Assembly (NCBI GenBank): GCA_026874595.1 | Contig: CM049308.1 | Span: forward strand, 72,450,624 to 72,514,623 | Length of the DNA: 64,000 nucleotides | Source of the DNA: Sipunculus nudus | Taxonomy: Eukaryota > Annelida > Sipuncula > Golfingiida > Sipunculidae | Direction of reading: 5' to 3' | Shown here: positions 12,993 to 25,330 of the stretch, piece by piece | Numbering within the stretch: position 1 is the stretch's first letter | Layout: every line of letters starts with the position of its first letter | Translations under genes and position numbers: made by a program | The notes under the pieces: model-generated | Database searches by the model: none | What the model was told of the DNA's origin: nothing | Seen by the model: only the letters and a program-made list of their open reading frames with translations

Positions 12993-15494
12993 TATTTAAT
13001 CTGCAGCCAACAGGTCAGTCCCAATACTCTGTAAGTTGGACAGCTTTATTCATCACTTGTCACTGAGATAATTCAGGGCCTTGTTTCAAACCCTATCCTA
13101 TAATACACTATGGTTGGTTCCATATTCACAAGGTTAATTATTCAATGAAATTATTTATTCAGTGTTTCACATAGGTACCATATTTCAACTTGTCAGTAAC
13201 CTATGCATGTAGCAATGATAACATGACACTAAGGCCTTCTAAATAACTGATAGAGGCCTGTGAGTCATGATGCAAGTGCTAATAGAACACCCATTCTAAG
13301 GGTCGGATCAAAATATTTACTGTGTGGTAGAATTTGACATCAGAGGCTTATATGGTCATGTTATTTAAAACGACGTTGTAGTGGCAGGCTGCCGCTACTA
13401 TGCATGTAGAGTGCACATTATTATAGGAATTATTTAATATACAGCCAAAATTTTAAACAATGAGGACCCAACCATGAAAACTTGTTAATTACTGACTGAT
13501 ATTAAGGCATAAATATTATTTATAATAACATTCTTTTATTTATAAAAGATCTGTTATTTTTTATATTATCAGACTATTGATTATTGACACTACGGGTATG
13601 AATAACCTGAAGATAGCCGTGAGGCAACAGTATAAGTGTCCGTTTACCTGTGTAAATGCATCGGATACCTTATTCATGAAGGTTTAATTTCATGATAATT
13701 TAACTTTCATGAATATCATAAATTTTTAACCCTCACAAACATGTAGTCGAAGACAGTATTCAAACATAACCGAGTATTCTAAAGTTGTTAACAATAATTT
13801 CAAGGTTATTTGGCTCAAACTTTTATTTAAAGGAGTAAATAGTTTCAAATTAAGCCAAAATCAATCCAGCAAATATGTAAAATTGCACTTAAGGTTTGCC
13901 AATTGACATTATAATTTAAGATAATAATGTATTATTGATATTGTGGTCATACCAGGTACATCTTGCTAACAAGTGCGTTATAATGCTGTTGTACTCTAAT
14001 AAACAATGATAGAATAAAACAGTCCACTAGCGGTGATAGCCACAGGGACAACAAAGTCATGTGCACTGTTCTGTTAGACCTAATATACAATTATATTCTT
14101 TGGACAACTATTATTAAAACAAATATTAAGTCTTATATTATACGAAACAGAAGTGAAAGGACCCAAACACACACAGTATACAGTGCTAGCAAACTTGTGT
14201 GTCATACAAAAAACATGCGGGCCTTTCAATTTTCTGGCACTGTTTTTCTAGAAATCCTTTGATCAACATTCAAAGCTGCCAAATCTTTGACACTGTAGTG
14301 TGCGATCACACGTCAGGAACCCAGGAAGCATTATGGGTGGTCCAAAAAGGGTAAGGAGAGCTACACATACACAAGTGTTACATCACAGAAACGGAGAGCT
14401 TTGGTGGATCAGAAGGGGGGACGGAAACATTGTTCTGAATACACCATTGAAACAAATGGTGAAAAACAGCCTCGCAGATTAGCTAAAAATAACCAGGTGC
14501 CGGAGGATTTTTTTTCCTGCAAGTGCTTCCTGAAGAAGCTCAGAATCAGCCAATGTGGATAAACGTGTACAGTTGCCATGTTGCTCTGCATATCCAGGGC
14601 ATGAAAAATTTCATGAAAGGCACAAGTTAAGTAACAAACCAGATGATGGTGCAAGTTAAAATGTATATAAACAATCAATCTGTCTCATAAGAATGAGAAA
14701 GAGAAATATTTTATTCAACACAAAAGTAAAGTATTCATACAAAATATAATCAATATATCAATATTTTTTATTTTATTATGTCTGGAGACTGTTTTTTAGG
14801 ATTTTAATCTGCTGACAAAACAGCCACCTGTGCATGACACATGGAGAGAGAGAAATTGTATATAAATATGGAGGTTAAATTACTATACACTTCTAAATAT
14901 TTGAGACTATATGATTTCATGAGTAAATTTGTGAAAAATTGGGAAGATTTACAACTTAAATTACTGAAATTAGTTTGTTATTTATTGATTAAAAAAAGAA
15001 AAAAAGAAAAAAAATTAAAAATTAAAAATTAAGCTTAATAGTTTTAAGGGATCCCACAGGTATCAACCCCACACAGCATAGATTTCTCTCACAACTGAGC
15101 CATTATAAACATGTACCACCTTCATATATTAGGTGCAGCTCAGATGTTCGGCAACTGGATTTTTCAAACCCTGCCATAGGACATGTGTCAAACACTGCCA
15201 GTAAGAAACGGTGGTCCCACCACTGGCTGCTGCAGCCAATCAGTGACACTTGGCATCCCCAGCTACTCAGTGACAGAAGCTGCTCCCATGGTCCACTTCC
15301 TGTCCCAGTCCTCACTGTTTACATATCACATCACCCGAGGTTTCATGTGCCTTCCTGTAGCCTGGCGATCCAAAACATATGGCATCCTGGCACTACTCAT
15401 TAACAAACCCTTCCAAAATGCGAACCCCAACCCCTCCCCCCCCCCCCCACACACACACCTTCCCCTTCTGTAGCTGCTGTCTGACCTGACCACC
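12993..15494. other. Non-coding stretch
   Basis: No gene recognised in about 2.5 kb. It includes A-rich tracts around 14990-15030 and a C13 run at 15436-15448 beside a CACACACACA tract. Confidence 0.5.
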
Positions 15495-16020
15495 TGTGTG
15501 TCCTATAGTGTTCATGTCACAGATGAAGCATTTCACATTGGAATGTAACCATAATAGCTCCATGATAAGACCTATGGTGTTTAGGTTAAAGATGTTCCAT
15601 TCTATAGTGTAATGTCACTATGATACACCCATACTCACTGTCCTACAGTTCTCATGTCAAAAATGATACATTCCATAATGCAAAGTCACTATATCCAATT
15701 ATATTCATGTCAAAGATGATTCTTTCGATCATCTGATGTCCTTATACTCACTTTCTTATAGGATTCATTGATACATTCCATTGTGGAATGCCACTTTGAT
15801 AACTTCCATAACAACTCCCTGACCTATAGTGTTCAAAGTTAAATATGATAAAATTCCATAGCATAATGGCACTATGATAAACTCATAACAACTGCCTGTC
15901 CTATGGTGTTCATGTAAAAGAAGATATATTCCACAGAAGAACTGGACATTGATATAACATCTCAGGTAATCTGTTCTATTGTAAAATGTCTTCTCCTGAC
16001 CCAACCTGTCCTATTTTCAC
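15495..16020. repeat. Degenerate ~70-bp tandem array
   Basis: About eight units carry a GTCCTATAGTGTTCATGTCA-like start followed by AAAGATGATACATTCCATAG-like and TAATGTCACTATGATA-like segments. Unit starts fall near 15501, 15571, 15641, 15692, 15752, 15821 and 15898. Divergence between units is high. Confidence 0.75.
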
Positions 16021-16079
16021 AGACTACACTGGAATGCAAATATGACCAAATCTACACCAACTCAATATTCCAGCATGGT

Positions 16080-16160
16080 TTTATCAGACACTGCACAAGC
16101 TTTATCAGACACAGCACAGTTTTATCAGACACAGCAGTTATACCAGACACAACCCTGCTG
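16080..16160. repeat. Short tandem repeat, TTATCAGACACAGCA-like units
   Basis: Four imperfect units of TTTATCAGACACAGCA type, 16-22 bp long. Confidence 0.8.
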
Positions 16161-16819
16161 TATCTTTTAACCACACTGTCCCTCCATCCCTGTTTTGATA
16201 TTTGAGCCAGCATCTGAGATCAAAACATGGTAACAGGTTTATTTATATCTACAATATAAGGAAGTGATGTAAAGTAACTTAAAGCATGATGATGCTGCAG
16301 TTAACATTATTTTCAAGAAAATGTTCAAAATTTGATATTAATATGTACTATACATATGAAACACTAATATGTACTATGGCCCCAAAGTTCAACAAATAAT
16401 AAGGTATTGTTTTTCCCTGATTTGAGATATTTTTTATCTCAAATTCCTGATTCTTTCCTTGACTGGAAAAAAGGGAAACCTATTCTCCATGTTATCCATG
16501 ATTTCTAGGAAGGCAGGGAACCTTGAAAAGAGACTGTCACAAAGGACTGAGGATAATATGATGTTATTAATACCTGATGTGGCATGTAACAAAACTTACA
16601 TTTTGTGCTTGATACTGTACATCATTTTATGATGTTCCTTATTAACAGTTTGAAAGCTGATGCTAGTCCCACATTTGATGTGATGTAAAAATATGATGTC
16701 CTTATCTGAATCTTTCTCTAGGTATCTTTATCAAATGCTCTATACATATCCATTGTTCCATATAGTGACCCAAGCACCCCTGGCACTAAATAAAAACAAT
16801 ATTTCAGAATAAAGGCCGT

Positions 16820-19690
16820 ATTGAAACATCAAGGACTGACCTACAAATAGTAGGAGAACAGTGACCTGTAAAGATCAGAAGAAACAGTGTCTCACAAACC
16901 AAGAGAAAAGACAGGTCTATAAACGTCTAGAGAAAGAGCTGACCTCCAAAAATACAGGCAATCAAAAAGCTGAGGAAAAGTCTGTTTTGCAAACTCAAAA
17001 GAAAAGACAGGCCTCAAAATAGCAGAACATACTGATTTCCAAACTTCAGGAGAAAATTCAGGCCACCAAACAGCAGGAGAAAATATTGGCCTCAACATAA
17101 AAAGAAAGAATGACTACAAACATAAACAGAAAGGGCTGACCTCCAAACAGCAAGCAAACACATGCCTGAAAACATCAAGTGAAAAGTCAGGCCTACAAAC
17201 AGCAGCAGAAAAGATTGACCTCCAAACATTAAGAAAATATACAGGCCTACAACTTCAAGAGAGGCTTGACCCCCAAACATCAACAAAAGAAATGCCTACA
17301 AACATGAATAGAAAGGCCTGTTCACCAAACATTAAGAAAAAGATAGGCCCATAAACATCATGAAAAAGACCTGACCTCCAAACATCAATGGAAAATACAG
17401 ACCTACAAGCATCAAGAGAATGGCCTGACCTCCAACTTTCCAGTGAAAATACAGACCTACATACATCAAGAGAAAGGCCTGACCCCAAAGTATAAAGAGA
17501 AAATACAGACCTACAAACATCAAGAGAAAGGCCTGATCTCCAAGTATCCAGAGAAAATACAGACCTACAAACATATGGAGAAAGGCCTGAACTCCATGTA
17601 TCAAATAAAATAGAGACCTGCAAACATCAAGAGAAAGGCCTGAACTCCATGTATCAAATAAAAAAGAGACCTGCAAACATCAAGAGAAAGGCCTGAACTC
17701 CATGTATCAAATAAAATAGAGACCTTCAAACATCAAGAGAAAGGCCTGAACTCCATGTATCAAATAAAATAGAGACCTGCAAACATCAAGAGAAAAGACT
17801 CCAAACAGCAGAAGGAAGCAAATACTGATATTAATAAAATCAAATACGAGAAAGGCCTGACCTCCATGTATCAAATAAAATAGAGACCTGCAAACATCAT
17901 GAGAAAGGCCTGAACTCCATGTATCAAATAAAATAGAGACCTGCAAACATCAAGAGAAAGGCCTGAACTCCATGTATCAAATAAAATAGAGACCTGCAAA
18001 CATCAAGAGAAAAGACTCCAAACATCAGAAGGAAGCAAATACTGATATTAATAAAATCAAATACGAGAAAGGCCTGACCTCCATGTATCAAATAAAATAG
18101 AGACCTGCAAACATCAAGAGAAAGGCCTGAACTCCATGTATCAAATAAAACAGAGACCTGCAAACATCAAGAGAAAAGACTCCAAACAGCAGAAGGAAGC
18201 AAATACTGATATTAATAAAATCAAATACGAGAAAGGCCTGAACTCCATGTATCAAATAAAATAGAGACCTGCAAACATCAAGAGAAAGGCCTGACCTCCA
18301 TGTATCAAATAAAATAGAGACCTGCAAACATCAAGAGAAAGGCCTGAACTCCATGTATCAAATAAAATAGAGACCTGCAAACATCAAGAGAAAGGCCTGA
18401 ACTTCATGTATCCAATAAAATAGAGACCTGCAAACATCAAGAGAAAAGACTCCAAACAGCAGAAGGAAGCAAATACTGATATTAATAAAATCAAATACGA
18501 GAAAGGCCTGAACTCCATGTATCAAATAAAATAGAGACCTGCAAACATCAAGAGAAAGGCCTGACCTCCAAGTATCAAATAAACTACAGCCCTACAAACA
18601 TCAAGAGAAAAGACTCCAAACAGCAGAAGGGAGCAAATACTGATATTAATAAAATCAAATACGAGAAAGGCCTGACCTCCATGTATCAAATAAAATAGAG
18701 ACCTGCAAACATCAAGAGAAAGGCCTGAACTCCATGTATCAAATAAAATAGAGACCTGCAAACATCAAGAGAAAGGCCTGAACTCCATGTATCAAATAAA
18801 ATAGAGACCTGCAAACATCAAGAGAAAAGACTCCAAACAGCAGAAGGAAGCAAATACTGATATTAATAAAATCAAATACGAGAAAGGCCTGAACTCCATG
18901 TATCAAATAAAATAGAGACCTGCAAACATCAAGAGAAAAGCCTGACCTCCATGTATCAAATAAAATAGAGACCTGAAAACATCAAGAGAAAGGCCTGAAC
19001 TCCATGTATCAAATAAAATAGAGACCTGCAAACATCAAGAGAAAGGCCTGAACTTCATGTATCAAATAAAATAGAGACCTGCAAACATCAAGAGAAAAGA
19101 CTCCAAACAGCAGAAGGAAGCAAATACTGATATTAATAAACTCAAATACGAGAAAGACCTGAACTCCATGTATCAAATAAAATAGAGACCTGCAAACATC
19201 AAAAGAAAGGCCTGACCTCCAAGTATCAAATAAACTACAGCCCTACAAACATCAAGAGAAAAGACTCCAGACAGCAGAAGGAAGCAAATACTGATATTAA
19301 TAAAATCAAATACGAGAAAGGCCTGAACTCCATGTATCAAATAAAATAGAGACCTGCAAACATCAAGAGAAAGGCCTGACCTCCAAGTATCAAATAAAAT
19401 AGAGACCTGCAAACATCAAGAGAAAGGCCTGACCTCCAAGTATCAAATAAAATACAGCCCTACAAACATCAAGAGAAAAGACTCCAAACAGCAGAAGGAA
19501 GCAAATACTGATATTAATAAAATCAAATACGAGAAAGGCCTGAACTCCATGTATCAAATAAAATAGAGACCTGCAAACATCAAGAGAAAGGCCTGACCTC
19601 CAAGTATCAAATAAAATACAGCCCTACCAACATCAAGAGAAAAGACTCCTAACAGCAGGAGCAAGCAAATACTGATATTAATAAAACAAG
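16820..19690. repeat. 53-bp minisatellite with higher-order structure
   Basis: The core unit is GAGACCTGCAAACATCAAGA followed by GAAAGGCCTGAACTCCATGT and ATCAAATAAAATA (53 bp). The left edge (16820-17560) is highly diverged while 17560-19690 is nearly homogeneous. A 111-bp compound module (GACTCCAAACAGCAGAAGGA followed by AGCAAATACTGATATTAATA) recurs ten times; its ACTGATATTA word lies at 17824, 18041, 18205, 18475, 18639, 18856, 19126, 19290, 19507 and 19671. The spacings are 217, 164, 270, 164, 217, 270, 164, 217 and 164, each 111 plus one, two or three 53-bp units. Because 53 is not a multiple of three, the minus-strand frames of about 79 codons are by-products and not genes. The array lies inside the presumed SPRED downstream intron. 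Confidence 0.95.
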
Positions 19691-20171
19691 ACATTTAATT
19701 TGGAGAAATATATAATCATAACACCTGGGATATGCATTTGTTCCATAATTCAATATCCCTGAGTCAGAAGGCACACAATCAGAATACATGTATCACAGGG
19801 ACTATTGTATCGCTCTTTTGTTCCTGTGGATACCAGTTTTATTTTGAATATCTGTAAAATAAGATTATGATGCAAGAACAGTTGATGTGTTTCTTCAAAA
19901 GAAATGGTATGTGATATAAAATTGACCTCAAGTGAAAATAAGCCTAAAGGAAAACCTTCACATGAAAACACTTCTATTTTTTTTTATTTTTAAATTTTCA
20001 GGAGTGCAGAATATCAGTGAAGTGGATCGAGGAAATGACTGAATATGCTGATTGGTCAGTTTGTCTCATGAAAAATGCATAAAACTGACAAACATTATGG
20101 CACCTGATTAATAGCCTTCACAAATTAGCAGGTCACTAAAAAACAAGATATTTCTTGGCACCGCAGGTGCC
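19691..20171. other. AT-rich spacer
   Basis: No gene or repeat recognised between the minisatellite and the next element. The word GGCACCGCAGGTGCC at 20158-20172 is a small palindrome at the boundary. Confidence 0.5.
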
Positions 20172-21345
20172 ATAGTATCTCCAGACAATTAATCCCCCCC
20201 TTTAAGAATAGCCCCCCCCCCCACCCAATCTACAGTAGCATATACTGACACTTGCCAAGCAACTATGGTTTCTTTCATCCATCAACATGAGAAACAATAT
20301 TTTATCACCAGATATGGGGGCCAATACAGAGAGTCACTCCTCAGAAAAAAAGCATGAGTTTATTTTACGGAAACCGGAAGGTAAGTGGCGCCACCTTTCT
20401 GGTTTACGAGAAAATTTTCCAAGATGGATAGATATGCCAAATTTCAGACCAATACCTTGAACCACTCCAGACATATGAGCAATTTTCACCCAAAGCATAA
20501 GTACAAATGGACACCATACCAAAACGATTGCAGATGGCGCCACCAGTCTTGAATACAAGATGGAGGTGTCCAAGGTCCATTGACACGAACAATTTCAGCC
20601 TAAACTGTCCATTTGTTTGAGACTTATAATGCTTACAGTACTGTCAAGTGGCAATGATGGAGTATCAAAAGGCACAAAAACAAGAAAATGACAGAAGGTG
20701 GCGCCACCTGTCTTCCACAGAAGACAAAGCCATCTAAGATCTTCAGTCAATCTAATTTTTGGACCAATCCAGGCATCCCTTATTGAGATATTAATGATTT
20801 TGTGTGATTTCCACCATATAAGGTATTATTCAAGGTCAAGACCACTCTCATATGAAAGGCAATGACCCTAATTTAAAAATACATCATCCCATAACCAATG
20901 TCTATGTATATGCATGATATGAAACAAATCTGTCCATTACTTTTTTACTTATAATGCTCACAGTACTGTCAAGTGGCAATGAAGGGGTATTAAAGGCATG
21001 ATAAACAAGAAAAGGACAGAAGGTGGCGCAACCTGTCTGCAGCAGAAGACAAAGCCATCTAAGATCTTCAGTCAGTTTGATTTTTGGACCAATCCATGCA
21101 TCCCTTATCGAGATATTTATGATTTTGTGTGATTTCCACCATATATGGCATCATTCAAGGCCAAGGTCACTCTCCTAGTAAAGGTCATGACCCCATTTTA
21201 AATAGACTTTGTCCCCTTACCCATATCTATGCACATGTCAAGTTTGGTAAAGATCCGTAAAATACTTATCGCGTCCAAACGAAATCTCTGCGGCGGGGCG
21301 ACCATCCTTAAACCATTGTATCCCAACTTTGTCTGGGGATACAAT
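20172..21345. mobile_element. 1.2-kb non-autonomous element with internal 326-bp tandem duplication
   Basis: The ends carry mirrored words: AGTATCTCCAGACAATTA at the left, and at the right TTTGTCTGGGGATACAAT, whose complement is ATTGTATCCCCAGACAAA. The interior holds two direct copies 326 bp apart, each starting ATAATGCT(T/C)ACAGTACTGT at 20625 and 20951. Each copy contains a (G)GTGGCGC(C/A)ACCTGTC word, AAGCCATCTAAGATCTTCAG and GATTTTGTGTGATTTCCACC. The GC-rich CTCTGCGGCGGGGCGACC block precedes the right end. A related fragment lies at 61040-61490. No protein is encoded. The element class is uncertain. Confidence 0.6.
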
Positions 21346-22382
21346 AAGTTTCCTATTTAATCACCTCTCCCATTTTTCCAATATTTCTGGAGGTTGCTTT
21401 ATTCAGGCCCTTAAGAGAAATCATGATGTGCATCATTGGCACAAAATTTGCATTTGTTAAAGCATATGAATTGCCATACATGTTTGTACATCCTGCAAGT
21501 TTTCTTGACTGGTAAATTTTCAACAACAAAAGATTTTGCCTGCTTGCTCCATATAATTGGTTGAAGAGTCAGTGGAAAATATTTTTCTTTTGTCTGGTGT
21601 AATTAGTAATTATGGTTTGTTCCACAATAGGATACCCACTGAAATTCGGGGAAAAAAATTCATTAATTGGTAAATCAGATTCAAAAGGTTAATTGCAATG
21701 GAGGAATGAAGCATATTCCTAATTAACTAGAATGAAACTAAAATCATATCTTGCAACATGTTCTATTAATGCAATCAATCCATATCTGAGAAAACAGTTT
21801 TTTTTATAACAACTCAACCCCATTGATGAAGGTCATTGGTCACAGGTTCAAACAACCAAATTCAGAGCAATGATTGGTTGTTTTGTGTCATAAATATTCA
21901 AAATTTGAAACTATCAAAGTGAGGCTGGCAAACCATGACAGAAACCATGTCACTTGGCCACAAGATTAAGAAGAAAAGGAAGGTTGTGAAATTAAAATGC
22001 TGGTTTTGGTCATGAGGTTTTTCATCTCATATTCGGCCTTTAGGCCATCACCAGCTTTTGTGTCAAACTGTGTGATCTTATCTGAGTTTAAAAAGCAAAT
22101 TTCAATGGGCACCCAGACTATACTAATAAAGGATAATGAAGGTATATGTAATGTGTGACAGACTTTCAAGCATAGCTTGAGTGTTATTCTCATTTACCAA
22201 ATCAGCTCCAAACAGCTTCTTATGGTAGTACTTCCGATCCGTGGCTCTGTACAACACTGCTGTCAAATTCCATCATCAGCAAATGTCGCAGCGCAAAAAG
22301 ACCACCTACCTGAGTACTGTGTTATAATCCACAAACAAGTTACATTATATAATTAACTAGACTCCCTCCAGGTGGCACTAAC
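21346..22382. other. Presumed start of the SPRED intron following the EVH1 exons
   Basis: AT-rich sequence downstream (leftward) of the exon at 22383. No exon recognised. The word GGCCTTTAGGCC at 22037-22048 is a short palindrome. Confidence 0.55.
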
Positions 22383-22551
22383 CTTCCCTCAGGTCATCCA
22401 CGGCACGTTTGATACCTTTGTCAAAAGCACGACCTTCTGCACTGGATTGAAAGGTAAGTCCAAATTTTTTCTCCTCTGTTTTCCAATGATGAAATGTTGG
22501 ATTTGCTATTGTATACTGCACATCTTTTTGAAGTACACAATTTAAAACCAC
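22383..22551 (-). CDS. SPRED: SPRED-family protein, EVH1 domain exon (second half)
   Basis: This 169-nt internal exon follows the exon at 23301-23481 after a 749-bp intron. The acceptor is TTTTTGCAG and the donor is GTTAGT. It reads 56 codons plus one base: it begins [20 protein letters not shown], continues [16 protein letters not shown] and ends in a helix [16 protein letters not shown]. The NPTFHHWK and KFGLTFQS signatures and the C-terminal helix are hallmarks of the SPRED EVH1 domain. Joined to the previous exon this gives about 116 residues, a full EVH1 length apart from the first residues. The exit phase (one base, G) predicts a downstream exon starting with two bases of a Gly codon, as in vertebrate SPREDs by memory. 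No exon for the KIT-binding region or the Cys-rich SPR domain was recognised between here and position 1, so the gene seems to continue past the left edge. Confidence 0.95.
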
Positions 22552-23300
22552 CTGCAAAAAGAATATAAAATTCTCAAGAAATGTTTAATTATTATCTATA
22601 TGATACCAATAATGATAATAATGATAATGTTGATGATGATAAATTAATCATTTCCGTATACAATATAGGGCCTTTGCAAGAATAGAATAATTTATCTTAA
22701 GAAAGGATCTTAACTATTAGTACTGATTATGATGACAATGATTATTTAATAATTTTATACCTAAGATAAAATTTTACTGCAAAAAAGACTTTGCTGATGG
22801 TATACATATGGTACGCATCTGAATCAATGACATGCTTACATGATCTCACCAATCTGTTCAGTTGCTTGTCAGTTATGGAAGCTCACACAGCAGATATAAC
22901 AGTAACCATTCAAAATGATAGTTTAAATAATACAAGTGCAGTGACAAATCATCTTCATACCATCAAGTATGTAAACAATACATTATTCACATGCTGTGTG
23001 AACAAAAAAACATGTACAAGAAACCAGAGAGACTTATATGCTTTATCTGATTGGTCAAGAAGAAGAAGAAGATAGGCCAAAATCTTGATGCCCTGACAAT
23101 GCTGAATGTTTGGTATAGAACTGGCACCACACATGCTATGGCAGTTGCATAGAAATAATGTACTCAAGTCATTTGATTGGTTCAATTGCCTTGATCATTA
23201 TTAATGAAATAGACACCAGAAAGGCTCGTTGAATCAAGGTCTGTGAAAGCATAGCTGTCCCAGACTTGATACTTTAAAAATGTGACAAAACTGAACTCAC
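22552..23300 (-). other. SPRED intron between the two EVH1 exons
   Basis: A 749-bp AT-rich intron with GTGAGT donor and TTTTTGCAG acceptor. It contains an imprecise ATAATG/GATGAT microsatellite near 22606-22645. No additional exon was recognised; the open frame near 22791-23075 on the plus strand lies inside the intron and has no coding look. Confidence 0.85.
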
Positions 23301-23481
23301 AGTCTGATCAGCGATGCGCTGACCGTGTATTAGATATTCATGCCTCGTGTCATTGTTATTCGGCACCAGCAGCTTTCTCAACCCGACAATGCTCATTCCG
23401 CCACCTCCCATGGGCACCCAACCTCCAATACTGTCATCTAAGGTCATGACCTGTGCCTTCACTTGCACCAGGTAATCATCA
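23301..23481 (-). CDS. SPRED: SPRED-family protein, EVH1 domain exon (first half)
   Basis: This 181-nt internal exon encodes the N-terminal half of an EVH1 domain. The acceptor is TCATTGCAG and the donor is GTGAGT. Its first base completes a split codon, followed by 60 whole codons. The translation starts DDYLVQVKAQVMTLDDS and continues with IGGWVPMGGGGMSIVG and later EYLIHGQRIADQT. From family knowledge this follows vertebrate SPRED1/2 closely (VKAVVMTRDDSSGGW, then a Gly-rich turn, then the FLIHGER-type strand). SPRED proteins are membrane-recruited inhibitors of RAS-RAF-ERK signalling, and the EVH1 domain binds neurofibromin (NF1). The entry and exit phases fit the next exon at 22383-22551. 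The start exon should be to the right; in vertebrates it codes for only about ten residues, and I could not find it. A 43-bp tandem array begins about 110 bp upstream. Confidence 0.93.
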
Positions 23482-23589
23482 CTGCAATGAAAAAAAAGGG
23501 GAAATCAGTAACCTTGTATTCAATGTCAAAATAATACAGAATGTAATGAACAAACCAATCCCTCCACCAGTGAGGTCAGTTTGTTAATA

Positions 23590-23960
23590 ATAGCAAGGAG
23601 GTTATGTTTTTACCTGTGTCTGTTTTTTTAATGCCAGCAAGGAGGTTATGTTTTTACCTGTGTCTGTTTTTTAATGCCAGCAAGGAGGTTATGTTTTTAC
23701 CTGTGTCTGTTTTTTAATGCCAGAAAGGAGGTTATGTTTTCATCTGTGTCTATGTGTTACTGCAAGAAAGGAGGTTATGTTTTCACCTGTGCGTGTTTGT
23801 CATTTGTGCCAAGGTTTTTTTCACCTGTGTTTGTCTCTAATTGTCAGCAAGGAGGTTTTGTTTTCACCTGTGTCTGACTTTTATCTGTACCAAGAAGGCT
23901 GTTTTCACATGTGTCTGTTTGTTACCGGCACCAAGATGGTAACATTTTCACCTGGACCTG
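23590..23960. repeat. 43-bp tandem array in SPRED intron 1
   Basis: About nine units of GCAAGGAGGTTATGTTTTTA followed by CCTGTGTCTGTTTTTTAATGCCA. GGAGGTTATG recurs at 23598, 23641, 23684, 23727 and 23770, a 43-bp period, and then the units become more diverged. The array starts about 110 bp upstream of the EVH1 exon acceptor on the minus strand. Confidence 0.9.
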
Positions 23961-25114
23961 TTTTTTTTTCATCATCAAAGAGTTGGTATTTAAAGCAAGA
24001 TAAACTTGCATAAAAAACTTTCACCAATGGCAGGAAGAGGAAAATAAGTAATATTTGTATCATATCTGCTTCATGTACTTATACCTTTACGACCTGGTTG
24101 ACTGGTCTTTTAAAGATCTGTGTTGAGCCTAAAAGTGACTATGATTAAGACATAATGTGTGACATAACAGTGAAGCTATGCACATGGAGAATACAAGCCT
24201 TACAGTAAACTGGGCCAATAGCTCTTGAACATTGGTCCCTTGAGCCTGTATCTCTCTGGGCTGCAACTGCTTTGTGACAAATTATGAATGCATTCACGAG
24301 AGTCTTAAAAGTGTCTTAGAACATTCAAGGCCGTTCTCAGTATCCTCGAGTAAATTGCAAAGTGTCGCTAACTTGTCGCACAAATTTTGAACATGTTAAA
24401 AATATTTGCAAAACAAAATTTCTTGCAAATTAGTCACAGAAGCAATGCTGGTGTCTCAAACCCATCTCAAACATGTCTCGAACAATTTTCAAGTCAGTTT
24501 CTGCAAGTCAGGAGGTGCGAGAACTGCGAGATAACTTTTAGAGGGGTTTGCAACCAATGCAACTACACTGCGAATATTTGGAGATAAAATGAAAATCTGA
24601 CATTCTGGGCCCCAATTATCGCTCAAATATTTCACAAATGTAGTGCAAATGTCTTGTTAACATTGCACAACATTTGCACAACGGGTATACAAACTCCAGC
24701 TGTATTTTGGGCCAAACACTCATATGATGTTCACAAATGTGTCGTAAGTAAGATTCAGTGTGATTGCAAGAGAAAATTGTCGCTAATTTGCATATTTTCT
24801 CCCAATTGTTCTGTCTCCAACTAGTTGCAAGGCTGTGGCAGCACAGTGAGATACAGCCTTTAGCTTTGGGTGCTATTTTGTTGTAACATCTTAAAAGACA
24901 TCATCACTGTTCTCTGCCATGTCCATTTCATACAGTTGGTGGTAAGATGTCACTATAGCACAGACTAGTTTCTCATAAAATTGTTTTAAATTGTTTACAG
25001 GAAAATGACATGAGGTAGGTTATTTTTTCGTTATAGTAAAGCATTTTCCACTTTCTGCTCTTGGTGCAAATAGTTTTGCTCTTCCATGACTTGCAAAATA
25101 TAATTAATAAAAAA
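23961..25114. other. Non-coding stretch, presumed SPRED intron 1
   Basis: No gene recognised. The 24360-24800 part is rich in TTGCAAAT/ATTTGCA words in both orientations, suggesting an old dispersed repeat. Confidence 0.45.
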
Positions 25115-25330
25115 TATAGGTTGCAGTGACCTAATTTCAGGTTTCCACGGAGATGTTTTATTAACCTCCCTGTATATTCACTTAGAAGTTTCTATGGTTA
25201 GAGGTTACGATATGGTGCCCTGCTAATGGAGAGCCTGACCCTTGGATAGACGATGGACAAAGCACCATTCCTATATCTCAGTTGACTATCATTTAGCTGG
25301 TCTGAAAACAGGTGGACCTGGATAATGGAA
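25115..25330 (+). repeat. Decayed copy of the 'CCTAATTTCAGGTTTCC' repeat tail
   Basis: Matches the modular repeats at 53.6-57.8 kb: GGTTGCAGTGACCTAATTTC, AACCTCCCTG, GTGCCCTGCTAATGG, and a degraded hairpin tail TATATCTCAGTTGACTATCA...GCTGG. The ACGG microsatellite seen elsewhere is reduced to GATAGACGATGGACAAAG. Confidence 0.75.

Noticed and set aside
17255-19412. Series of minus-strand frames of 79-122 codons
   Set aside because: By-products of the 53-bp minisatellite; identical frames recur at the array spacings.
1-22382. Sprouty (SPR) domain and KIT-binding exons of SPRED
   Set aside because: Searched for by eye on the minus strand; no Cys-rich frame with the expected spacing was seen, so the exons are assumed to lie outside the window.
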